The notes beneath the pieces were generated by a model. That model was not told the origin of the DNA and did no database searches. It saw only the letters and a list, made by a program, of their open reading frames with translations. Of a DNA stretch of 64,000 bases, positions 35,778-43,988 are shown one piece after another (within the stretch, counting starts at the first letter, position 1; each line of letters opens with the position of its first letter). The position numbers and the translations under genes are program-made. This stretch comes from Thorsellia kenyensis (GTDB taxonomy: Bacteria; Pseudomonadota; Gammaproteobacteria; Enterobacterales; Thorselliaceae): assembly GCF_042432445.1 (NCBI RefSeq), contig NZ_JBHLXE010000027.1, positions 62,001 to 126,000 of the forward strand, given 5' to 3'.

Positions 35778-35793
35778 AGCAAAAGTCGTGCCA
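35778..35793 (-). promoter_or_regulatory. Sigma-54 promoter of the small-RNA gene
   Basis: Minus-strand TGGCAC-gactt-TTGCT, a full match to the sigma-54 consensus TGGCAC-N5-TTGCW. The predicted start is 12 bases downstream, exactly where the GlmY/GlmZ-like sequence begins. In E. coli glmY is transcribed from overlapping sigma-54 and sigma-70 promoters with GlrR as activator. Confidence 0.9.
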
Positions 35794-35982
35794 ACTTTTA
35801 TTTGTTTTTTATAATAATTTAAAAGAACATCTTTTGTTTATTTAAGTTTATGTTTTAAAAGGCTTATTTCCTGCTATTCTTATGAGTCTTAGAAATGGTT
35901 AATTATGCTTAATTATACAAGGCTTTAAACTCTGAATAAAAAAAGAGGAAATTGACCATAAAAAGAAAAAAATAGTTAAAAA

Positions 35983-36000
35983 TGTTGCTTAAAAACGACA
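35983..36000. promoter_or_regulatory. GlrR-like enhancer site, proximal
   Basis: TGTT-N10-GACA, one mismatch to the TGTC-N10-GACA motif described for E. coli GlrR. It lies about 190 bases upstream of the sigma-54 promoter, a usual enhancer distance. Confidence 0.5.
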
Positions 36001-36045
36001 AAAAACAGATGATAAAAATATATGCTTTAAATACAGTAGTTTAAG

Positions 36046-36063
36046 TGTCGTTAATTTGAGACG
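36046..36063. promoter_or_regulatory. GlrR-like enhancer site, distal
   Basis: TGTC-N10-GACG, one mismatch to TGTC-N10-GACA, about 250 bases upstream of the sigma-54 promoter and 63 bases from the proximal site (six helical turns), so both would face the same side of the DNA. Confidence 0.5.
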
Positions 36064-36188
36064 CTTATAGTTTACGGTCTAACAAAAAGGAGACACTTTC
36101 TATATAAATGAGTAGGATGTTTTTATTATCAATAAGTTGACATTTATAAAAATATCAACTTACAAGCTAAACTGTCTTTAATTGATAA

Positions 36189-37649
36189 TTAAATGTTATT
36201 TCCGTTTTGTGTAATGACTTCTTTATACCAATAAAAAGATTTTTTTCTTGAGCGTGCAAATGTTCCTGAGCCATCATCTTGTTTATCGACATAAATAAAT
36301 CCGTAGCGTTTACTCATCTGTCCCGTTGATGCACTGACTAAATCGATGCAACCCCACATAGTGTAGCCCATTAATTCTACGCCATCTTTAATTGCCTCAC
36401 TTGCCGCGATAAGATGTTCTTTGAGATACTCTATACGATAATCATCATCTATAGAGCCATCAGCTTTAACAGTATCTTTTGCACCTAGACCATTTTCAAC
36501 AATAAAGAGGGGGGTTTTATAACGATCATATATTTTGTTTAAAATAATCCTTAGACCTGTTGGATCTATCTCCCATCCCCATTCACTTGCAGTGAGATAT
36601 GGATTTTCGACACCAGACATCATATTTCCTCCCACTCTAACTTCATCACCAGAGGGATGTTTCTCTGTACAACTGTTGTAATAGCTAAATGCGATATAAT
36701 CCACTGTATTTGATCTGATTATATCTAAATCGCCAGGAGCTATTTCTAATTCGATATTATTTTCTTTAAAATGACGTTGGCTATAAGAAGGATACTCGCC
36801 TCTCACTTGGATATCACTACAGTAGAAATTCCACATCCTTTCTATGTCAAAAGCATATAGGATATCCTTAGGATTACAAGTCAATGGGTAAAAGGGTGCT
36901 GCGATAACCATAGAGCCAATTTTTACAGATTTTATCATTTCTCGACCCAATTTAATGGCTAAGCTACTTGCAACAAATTGATGGTGTAACGCTTGAAATA
37001 TGTCTTTATTTTTAAAATTATCGCCATTAGTCTGAAAACCCAGGCTCATTATAGGCATCATAAATGCACTATTGATTTCGTTAAAGGTCATCCAATATTT
37101 AACTTTCTTGCCAAAGTGCTTGAATAGAACTTCACAATAATTTAAGAATAAAGAAATAAGTTTTCTGTCTTTCCATCCACCATAAGTTTTGGCAAGATAC
37201 AAAGGCATCTCAAAATGAGAGATAGTTACAACGGGTTCAATATTGTGCTTAATTAATTCATCAATAATATTCCCATAAAAATCTAGCCCCTCTTGGTTAG
37301 GCGTTAATTCTTCTCCAGTCGGGAAAATGCGCGCCCAAGATATGGAAAAACGGTAGCACTTAAATCCCATCTCAGCAAAAAGCGCTATATCTTGCTTAAA
37401 ATGTTCATAATGATTAATACCCTCATGATTTGGGTAGGTGTATTTATCTGCTATAATTTCAAGTGGTCTTTCATCTTGCAGCCATTCGAGTCTTATTTTC
37501 CCTCCAGGTAGTATGTCAGCGATTGTAAGTCCTTTATTACCTGTTAAATAAGCGCCTTCAATTTGATTCGCTGCAGTAGCACCGCCCCATAAAAAACCTT
37601 CAGGAAAACGTTCTGATTCATTAAGTAGTTTTGTGTTAAATAATTGCAT
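36189..37649 (-). CDS. 6-phospho-beta-glucosidase, GH1
   Basis: 486 residues, glycoside hydrolase family 1 (BglA/AscB/BglB type). Hydrolyses phosphorylated beta-glucosides such as salicin, arbutin or cellobiose phosphates imported by the PTS. The acid/base Glu is in YWMTFNEIN near residue 175 and the nucleophile Glu in FIVENGLGA near 385. The N-terminal FLWGGATAANQIEGAY is the family signature. It lies 126 bases after the PTS permease gene, transcribed the same way, so they form a uptake-and-cleavage pair. Confidence 0.92.
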   Translation of the reverse strand: MQLFNTKLLNESERFPEGFLWGGATAANQIEGAYLTGNKGLTIADILPGGKIRLEWLQDERPLEIIADKYTYPNHEGINHYEHFKQDIALFAEMGFKCYRFSISWARIFPTGEELTPNQEGLDFYGNIIDELIKHNIEPVVTISHFEMPLYLAKTYGGWKDRKLISLFLNYCEVLFKHFGKKVKYWMTFNEINSAFMMPIMSLGFQTNGDNFKNKDIFQALHHQFVASSLAIKLGREMIKSVKIGSMVIAAPFYPLTCNPKDILYAFDIERMWNFYCSDIQVRGEYPSYSQRHFKENNIELEIAPGDLDIIRSNTVDYIAFSYYNSCTEKHPSGDEVRVGGNMMSGVENPYLTASEWGWEIDPTGLRIILNKIYDRYKTPLFIVENGLGAKDTVKADGSIDDDYRIEYLKEHLIAASEAIKDGVELMGYTMWGCIDLVSASTGQMSKRYGFIYVDKQDDGSGTFARSRKKSFYWYKEVITQNGNNI

Positions 37650-37775
37650 ATTAAAAATCCTTTTGCTAATTTAATAAATATATAGATAACTTACCTATTA
37701 ATATTGAAGATAATTTTTATAGAAATATAACTCTTTATTGATAGAACTTATTCACATTGCTCTGAGACAATAAGA

Positions 37776-39173
37776 TTATAGTTTATTTTTATTTTTGGGC
37801 CGATAAAATATTACAGTGAGCAAAGCACCAATACCAAAAGCAGTGCATGTACCAATTACAGCAGCATTGAAACTTGCACCTATTCCTTCAGGTGAAATAG
37901 TAGATGCGAGGAAAAAAATACCCAGCGCACTGAATGTATAGCCTTTAACACCTAAAAGACCAGCGATGGCTCCTCCGCATGCGCTGGCAATGATCCCCAT
38001 AACAAAGGGGCTTTTTCTTGGTAGCGTTAAACCATAAATAATGGGTTCAGTAATACCAAAAACACCAGACAGTGTCGCTGAGGCAGTTAATCCTGAGTTG
38101 ACTTTGTCTTTAGTCATCAACATACGTATGAGTAAACCAAATGCAGCACCAACCTGACCCATTACCGCAATTTGGGTCATAGGATCTAAAAAGCTGGTTT
38201 TTACAGTGGCATAGTCGTTAAGAATAATAGGAATAAAACTCCAGTGCAAACCAAAAATAACTAATGGTTGCCAAAGTGCTCCAATAAGCCCACCGCCTAA
38301 AACAGGACTGAATGAATAAACAGCTTGATATCCAGAGGCTAATTTAAAACTTAAAAAATTGGCAACAGGACCAATAAGTAAAAAAGTAAGGGGGCCTACT
38401 ATTAATAATACAAGCATAGGGCCAATAAAATTTTTAATGGCCTGTGGTAATATTTTACTGAATAGGCGTTCTAAGTGCGCACTAACATATGCTGCTAATA
38501 TGATAGGAAGGACAGAAGAGGCATAGTCAATTAAGGTGAGTTTAAAAAATAGAAATTCTAAATTTGTATCATCAATTACTGAGCCTCTAACTGCTGGGTG
38601 GATTAATGCTCCGCCAAGCACCATGCTGATAAATACATTACCACCAAATGTTTTAGCAGCACTATAGCCAAGTAAAACGGGCAAGAAAAAGAACAGGGCA
38701 TCAGAAACAGCGTTTAAGATGAGATGTGTCCCACTATTTTCTATAAGCACGCCTTTCATCATCAGAATTGCAATTATGCCTTTGAGCAAACCTGATGCAC
38801 ACATGACTCCTAAAACTGGGGCAAATACGCCTGAGATGGTGTCAATAAGACGACTTCCGATTGATTTCTTTTTTGTTTCAACAGAGTCTTCTATAGAAAT
38901 ATGAGGATGGTTTTCGCTGGAGAGTGCAAGCTCTTTAGTCAGTGCAACGTATACTTCTGGTACTTCATTACCAATGACAATTTGAAATTGTCCACTGGCT
39001 AAAACTGCCGTTAAGACACCTTTAAGATCTTTAATCGCGTCAATATTCGCTAAATGAGTCTGTTTCAAGTTGAATCTCAGTCGTGTTGCACAATGTACAA
39101 CCGAATTAATATTGGTGTTACCACCTACAAGCGTAATGATCTCTTTGACCAAGGTTTGATAATCTTTTGCCAT
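37776..39173 (-). CDS. Beta-glucoside PTS permease, IIBC only
   Basis: 465 residues. Residues 1-85 are the IIB domain with the phosphorylated Cys28 in VVHCATRLRF. Residues 105-455 are the IIC membrane domain, with GVFGITEPIIYGLTLPRKSP near 372. E. coli BglF (625) continues into a IIA domain; this protein stops at RPKNKNKL, so phosphate must come from another IIA such as Crr. It phosphorylates a beta-glucoside on entry and hands it to the GH1 enzyme downstream. No BglG-type antiterminator gene is nearby. A 31-bp palindrome lies 47-77 bases upstream of its start. Confidence 0.9.
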   Translation of the reverse strand: MAKDYQTLVKEIITLVGGNTNINSVVHCATRLRFNLKQTHLANIDAIKDLKGVLTAVLASGQFQIVIGNEVPEVYVALTKELALSSENHPHISIEDSVETKKKSIGSRLIDTISGVFAPVLGVMCASGLLKGIIAILMMKGVLIENSGTHLILNAVSDALFFFLPVLLGYSAAKTFGGNVFISMVLGGALIHPAVRGSVIDDTNLEFLFFKLTLIDYASSVLPIILAAYVSAHLERLFSKILPQAIKNFIGPMLVLLIVGPLTFLLIGPVANFLSFKLASGYQAVYSFSPVLGGGLIGALWQPLVIFGLHWSFIPIILNDYATVKTSFLDPMTQIAVMGQVGAAFGLLIRMLMTKDKVNSGLTASATLSGVFGITEPIIYGLTLPRKSPFVMGIIASACGGAIAGLLGVKGYTFSALGIFFLASTISPEGIGASFNAAVIGTCTAFGIGALLTVIFYRPKNKNKL

Positions 39174-39219
39174 AATAAACTCCTTAAAGTTGAGTGATTA
39201 TTGATTATGATTTTTAAAG

Positions 39220-39250
39220 ATTGATTACACTACAGAGTAGTGTAATCAAT
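39220..39250. promoter_or_regulatory. 31-bp palindrome upstream of the PTS gene
   Basis: Perfect 14-base arms ATTGATTACACTAC and GTAGTGTAATCAAT around AGA. Located between the EamA gene end and the PTS gene start (both minus strand). No T run follows on the minus strand, so an operator is more likely than a terminator; the cognate regulator is not in the window. Confidence 0.55.
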
Positions 39251-39446
39251 TCTCATCTGTAAAAAATGGTGCTTGGGTATGGAGGGATAAGTTAAGTGCC
39301 CTGAAACGCGCATGAATTTATGTTTATGTATGTAATGTAATTCAAAATGCAGATTTTTGCATTAATTAACACCCACTCACTGGACATTAGGCTATATTTT
39401 AGCCTGCATTTAAAGTACCCCTATCAATTAGAATAGTTATTAAAAA

Positions 39447-40358
39447 TTATTTTAGTAATTTGGGTTTGTCCCCGAAGGTCAAATAAAGAGTTGCTAAAAT
39501 AATTAACGAGGCCCCAATGAGAAATAGGCCATCTATGCCCCAACCGAAAAAAATATATCCTAGGAGCACATTGATAGGTAACTTGAAATAATCAAAGGGT
39601 TGGATATAGGTAGCGTCTGCTGCACTGTATGCTTTTGCTAGAGACCATTGTCCTAGTGCAGTTAATGCCCCTAGTAAAAATAAATACCACAATCCAGTGT
39701 TATTAGGCTTAATCCACATAAATGTGGAAAATTGGGTTAAATTATCGGTAATTGCCAGTATAAAATTAAAAGGAAGAGTGAGAATGTATAAATAAAACAC
39801 AATCGTTAATGCAGAATCTTTACCTGTTATATTTTTAAGCATAACCGTATGGCAAGCCCAAAAAAAAGCTGCTATTAAGGGGAAAAACATCACGTAGCTA
39901 AACGAATCAGACCAGGGGTTTAAGATAATCAAAGCACCAATAAATCCGGTAATTAATGCTAAGCTTCTTTTAGTAGAAATGGTTTCTCCTAAATAAAAAA
40001 CAGCACCTAAACAAACAAATAATGGTGAAATCATTAAAAGTGATAAGCCTTGGCCGATAGGAATAGGAACGGTAAGCGCCTTTATCCAAAAATGTACACC
40101 AATTACGGCTAAAATAACCCGCCAAAAATGGCGCCAAAAAAAGTCTGTTTTTACATGTTTGCCGATACCACTTTTTAATAGCCATGGAAGCATAACAATG
40201 AGAGCGAAAAAATACTGATATAAAGCGATCCAACTAGCATTAAGAGAAAAAGTAGAGGCCACGTAAGGGGTAAAAGCATTCACACCTGCAAATGCACTTC
40301 CTGCCAAAATAATAAAAAAGGCACCTTGATACTGTGAGAGAGGAGAAGTTTTTTTCAT
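39447..40358 (-). CDS. EamA/DMT-family transporter
   Basis: 303 residues with ten predicted helices in two EamA repeats (about 13-145 and 155-295). These inner-membrane carriers move metabolites, amino acids or nucleobases; the substrate cannot be predicted. Typical features are the helix-break LLMISPLFVCLGAVFYLGE in repeat one and YIQPFDYFKLPINVLLGYIF in repeat two. It follows gapA on the same strand but a strong terminator lies between, so it is separately transcribed. No downstream partner. Confidence 0.87.
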   Translation of the reverse strand: MKKTSPLSQYQGAFFIILAGSAFAGVNAFTPYVASTFSLNASWIALYQYFFALIVMLPWLLKSGIGKHVKTDFFWRHFWRVILAVIGVHFWIKALTVPIPIGQGLSLLMISPLFVCLGAVFYLGETISTKRSLALITGFIGALIILNPWSDSFSYVMFFPLIAAFFWACHTVMLKNITGKDSALTIVFYLYILTLPFNFILAITDNLTQFSTFMWIKPNNTGLWYLFLLGALTALGQWSLAKAYSAADATYIQPFDYFKLPINVLLGYIFFGWGIDGLFLIGASLIILATLYLTFGDKPKLLK

Positions 40359-40372
40359 TTTATCTTATATGT

Positions 40373-40396
40373 AAAAAAGGCGGCCTAGGCCGCCTT
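40373..40396 (-). terminator. Rho-independent terminator after gapA
   Basis: Palindrome aaggcggcc-ta-ggccgcctt, followed on the minus strand by a run of T. It ends the gapA transcript about 20 bases past the stop. Confidence 0.92.
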
Positions 40397-40415
40397 ATAA
40401 TGAACTTAATAGTAA

Positions 40416-41411
40416 TTATTTAGAAATATGAGAGATTAAATCCAAAACTTTATTTGAATAACCCACTTCATTATCGTACCAAGAGACTAATTTAACGAAG
40501 TTATCATTTAATGATATACCTGCTTTAGCATCGAATACAGATGTTAAAATTTCACCATTAAAATCAGTTGAAACAACTTCATCTTCAGTGTAGCCAAGTA
40601 CCCCTTTCATTTCTCCATCAGCTGCTTTTTTAATTGCTTCACAGATAGCTTTATAGCTAGCGGGTTTTTCTAAACGAACAGTTAAGTCGACAACAGAAAC
40701 ATTAGGTGTAGGTACACGGAATGACATGCCCGTTAATTTACCGTTTAATTCAGGAATAACTTTACCAACCGCTTTAGCTGCCCCTGTTGATGAAGGTATG
40801 ATGTTTTGTGCTGCACCACGACCACCGCGCCAATCTTTAGCTGATGGACCATCAACTGTTTTTTGAGTTGCTGTCGTAGCATGTACTGTAGTCATTAATC
40901 CTTCAACAATACCAAAGTTATCATTAATAACTTTGGCTAAAGGGGCTAAACAGTTTGTGGTACATGACGCATTTGAAACAATATCTTGACCTTTATAGCT
41001 GTTTTGATTAACGCCCATAACAAACATTGGTGTATCATCTTTAGATGGACCTGTCATAACCACTTTTTTTGCACCAGCTTCGATGTGTTTACGAGCAGTA
41101 TCATCTGTTAGGAAAAGGCCAGTTGCTTCAGCAACAACATCAACACCTACTTCATTCCATTTTAAATTGGCAGGATCTCTTTCTGAAGTACAACGAATTT
41201 TTTTACCATTGACCACTAAATGGCCATCAACAACTTCAACAGTCCCATCAAAACGACCATGAGTTGAGTCGTACTTAAGCATATAAGCCATGTAGTCAGC
41301 ATCTAAAAGATCGTTGATAGCAACAATTTCTACATCTTTGCGGGCTTGAGCAGCGCGAAAAACGATACGACCAATACGACCGAAGCCATTAATACCAATT
41401 TTAATTGTCAT
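40416..41411 (-). CDS. gapA: Glyceraldehyde-3-phosphate dehydrogenase A
   Basis: 331 residues from the chosen start, exactly the E. coli length. Glycolytic and gluconeogenic enzyme making 1,3-bisphosphoglycerate with NAD+. N-terminal KIGINGFGRIGR binds NAD; the catalytic cysteine is in SNASCTTNCLAPL and the base histidine in TTVHATTATQKTVDGP. The ATG at 41411 has agagg nine bases upstream. A longer frame to 41453 adds 14 residues that look like translated leader. More G+C-rich at third positions than its neighbours, as expected for a highly expressed gene. Confidence 0.97.
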   Translation of the reverse strand: MTIKIGINGFGRIGRIVFRAAQARKDVEIVAINDLLDADYMAYMLKYDSTHGRFDGTVEVVDGHLVVNGKKIRCTSERDPANLKWNEVGVDVVAEATGLFLTDDTARKHIEAGAKKVVMTGPSKDDTPMFVMGVNQNSYKGQDIVSNASCTTNCLAPLAKVINDNFGIVEGLMTTVHATTATQKTVDGPSAKDWRGGRGAAQNIIPSSTGAAKAVGKVIPELNGKLTGMSFRVPTPNVSVVDLTVRLEKPASYKAICEAIKKAADGEMKGVLGYTEDEVVSTDFNGEILTSVFDAKAGISLNDNFVKLVSWYDNEVGYSNKVLDLISHISK

Positions 41412-41580
41412 AAAAAATACCTCTTTTTTGTTTGTGGAAATTAAAAAAATCAAAATACTTACTATAAATTACCAAAAGTGTGACGTTCGTCAAGTAAAAT
41501 CATATTTTTGATTGAGAATTGTCACAATTTAAAGACTCTATGTCTAATTAATAATCAGATGAGTGCATTTATGTAGCAAT

Positions 41581-42912
41581 TTAAACTTCTTCCATAGTTA
41601 CATCTTTATAAATTTCTTCTTTATTGATGCGTGTGACGAGCAGTTGATCTATTTTATGATTATCGATATCAACAACCTCAAAATTATAGCCTTCGAAAGA
41701 AACTACATCGGTCCTTTTAGGGATTTTACGCAATTTATACATCATAAATCCACCAATAGTCTCGTAATTATCGGTATCAGGGAAATCATTAATATTTAAC
41801 GCCCATTGAACATCTTCAATCGGAGTGACTCCATCAATTAACCAAGAATGATCATCTCGTTTAACTATTTGTTCTTCATCACCTTGAGAAACGAGTCCGC
41901 CCATTAAAGTGGTCAATACATCGTTAAGTGTTATAACACCCATAACAATGGCATATTCATTTAATACAACAGCAAAATCTTCTTTAGATGTTTTGAAACT
42001 CTCAAGGGCTTCTGAAAGTGTAATAGTATCGGGGAACATGAGAACACTTGTAATTGTAACACCACTATCGAGAGAAATACTTTGATTACTGAGCACTCTA
42101 TTGAGTAAATCTTTAGAGTCAACATAGCCAATAATATGATCAATGTCATTTTCACAAATAATAAATTTAGAGTGTGGATGAGCGGCGATTTTAGCTCTAA
42201 TCATTTCATCCGTCTCTGATTTTTCAAAATAGACTACGTCCTCTCTAGGCGTCATTGCAGAGGGTACTGTTCTCTGATCAAGATCGAACACATTTTCAAT
42301 AAACTTATGTTCTTCTTTGTTAAGAACACCAGCCATTACACCCGCTTCAACAAGTGCATAAATATCTTCGGAAGTTACATCATCATTTCGTGTTGTTGGG
42401 ATTTTAAAAATTTTGAAGAATAAATTGGCTAGTGCATCAAAAAACCAAACTATAGGAGAAAATATCGTTATACAGAATCTCATAGGCTTAATGATTCTTA
42501 TTGATATTAATTCTGGAGCTATCATTCCCATTCGTTTAGGGGTTAAATCTGCAAAAAGCACAAATGCACTTGTCACAAGAATAAATGATGAAATAGAACC
42601 AAGATTACCAGCGACAGACTCAGAGAAAAAACGTTGGAAAAATAGATCTAGTTTTCTAGCAAAAGAGTCTTCTCCAACTATCCCCCCGAGAATAGCCACA
42701 GCATTTAACCCAATTTGTACAACTGTAAAAAATTTACCTGGTTTCTCTTGAAATTTAATTACTAAATCGGCACGAGTATCGCCACTGTCTGAAATCATTT
42801 TGAGTTTAGTTTTTCTTGAAGCTGCTAGTGAAATTTCAGAAACTGAAAAAAATGCGCTTATCAAAATGAGTATGAATATAATAAATAAACTGTTTAAAAC
42901 TTCGTTAACCAT
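41581..42912 (-). CDS. paeA: CNNM/CorC-type membrane protein, PaeA (YtfL)
   Basis: 443 residues from the chosen start (E. coli YtfL 447). Four-helix DUF21/CNNM domain (1-190, FFSVSEISLAASRK, VVQIGLNAVAILGGIVG), two CBS domains (about 205-330) with AHPHSKFIICENDIDHIIGY, and a C-terminal CorC_HlyC domain (GGFMMYKLRKIPKRTD). YtfL was renamed PaeA in Salmonella after evidence for cadaverine and putrescine export. ATG 42912 is preceded by aaagga and avoids overlap with msrA; the longer frame to 42990 would overlap it. E. coli ytfL also lies close to msrA. Confidence 0.92.
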   Translation of the reverse strand: MVNEVLNSLFIIFILILISAFFSVSEISLAASRKTKLKMISDSGDTRADLVIKFQEKPGKFFTVVQIGLNAVAILGGIVGEDSFARKLDLFFQRFFSESVAGNLGSISSFILVTSAFVLFADLTPKRMGMIAPELISIRIIKPMRFCITIFSPIVWFFDALANLFFKIFKIPTTRNDDVTSEDIYALVEAGVMAGVLNKEEHKFIENVFDLDQRTVPSAMTPREDVVYFEKSETDEMIRAKIAAHPHSKFIICENDIDHIIGYVDSKDLLNRVLSNQSISLDSGVTITSVLMFPDTITLSEALESFKTSKEDFAVVLNEYAIVMGVITLNDVLTTLMGGLVSQGDEEQIVKRDDHSWLIDGVTPIEDVQWALNINDFPDTDNYETIGGFMMYKLRKIPKRTDVVSFEGYNFEVVDIDNHKIDQLLVTRINKEEIYKDVTMEEV

Positions 42913-42953
42913 ATAAATAATGTTTCCTTTGTTTAAAAAAAATCCATTTAGGC

Positions 42954-43556
42954 TTAAATAAAGCAAACGCCTGTTCCACCAAGACCACAATAACCATCTG
43001 GATTTTTGAATAGATATTGTTGATGATAATCTTCTGCAAAATAGTAAACATGATCTAATGCTGAATTAATTTCAGTTGTAATAGGCGTTTCTATTCTTGA
43101 TTCATTAAGTTTTTCTTGGTAAATCTCTTTTGAAGCAATAGCTTCAGTGAATTGTGCATTATCATGACAAAAAATTACTGAGCGATACTGTGTTCCAATA
43201 TCATTACCCTGGCGCATTCCCTGGGTTGGATTATGATTTTCCCAGAAAGCAGATAGAAGGGTCTTAAAAGTGACCTCAGAGGGCGAATAAAATACCCTAA
43301 CAACTTCGGCATGAAGGGTTTTACCTTGACAAACTTCTTCGTATGTGGGGAAAGGTAATATGCCACCGCAATAGCCAACAGATGTATTAATGACCCCAGG
43401 GATTTTACTAAATAAGCGCTCAACCCCCCAAAAACACCCCATACCAAAAGTGGCCATCATGGCACCTTCAGGGAGGATATGCATATCTTTTTGTGTAATT
43501 AGGTTTAGTCTAGGAACATTAAAAATATAATTATCTCTTTGAATCATTGGAAGCAC
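42954..43556 (-). CDS. msrA: Peptide methionine (S)-S-oxide reductase
   Basis: 200 residues. Repairs S-methionine sulfoxide in proteins. The catalytic Cys41 is in GMGCFWGVERLF. NTSVGYCGG and the pair HNPTQGMRQGNDIGTQYRS are diagnostic, and the resolving cysteine is in the C-terminal GLGGTGVCF. Like E. coli MsrA it has an N-terminal extension of about 30 residues. It lies 41 bases upstream of paeA on the same strand, so the two may be co-transcribed. Confidence 0.95.
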   Translation of the reverse strand: MLPMIQRDNYIFNVPRLNLITQKDMHILPEGAMMATFGMGCFWGVERLFSKIPGVINTSVGYCGGILPFPTYEEVCQGKTLHAEVVRVFYSPSEVTFKTLLSAFWENHNPTQGMRQGNDIGTQYRSVIFCHDNAQFTEAIASKEIYQEKLNESRIETPITTEINSALDHVYYFAEDYHQQYLFKNPDGYCGLGGTGVCFI

Positions 43557-43988
43557 CTCTGTTTTTTCTTGAACAACGTTATCGGCAAATCAAACTTAGT
43601 AGTTTTTAGCATTTATGTACCAAAATCACATTAAGTTGCAGGCACAGACATATGCATAAGCCTATTCAGTGGGCGTTAAGTAATGCAAAAACGGTATGTT
43701 GATTTTATTAACTATAATGAATGATACATAATAAATGTTACATTCAATAAATGATTTCTTATCGAAAACCATAAATAATGGCTTTATTGTCAATTTATGC
43801 ATTGATTTATAAATTTGACAAAAATGACGAATGCTTTCAATGTAATAATATATCATAAAAAATGTCTAATCGTGTATCATTTATACACTTCAACGTCACA
43901 AAAGAAGTCTGAGGTCCATTGAAAAATGGAATAGTACCACAAATCGCTCACTCTAGACTTAATTTTTGCATTTCAAAGGATTGAAACC
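43557..43988. other. Divergent promoter region of msrA and the chemoreceptor gene
   Basis: About 430 bp, A+T-rich, no gene. A short imperfect hairpin around 43902-43928 (gtctgaggtccattg region) is weak. Nothing else of note. Confidence 0.35.

Noticed and set aside
35333..36188. sRNA transcript as simple 5' leader of glrK
   Set aside because: A strong terminator at 35434-35461 lies between the RNA core and glrK, so the RNA is better read as a separate gene.
42913..42990. Longer paeA start at 42990
   Set aside because: It would overlap msrA by 37 bases and add unmatched residues; the ATG at 42912 has a ribosome site and matches E. coli YtfL.
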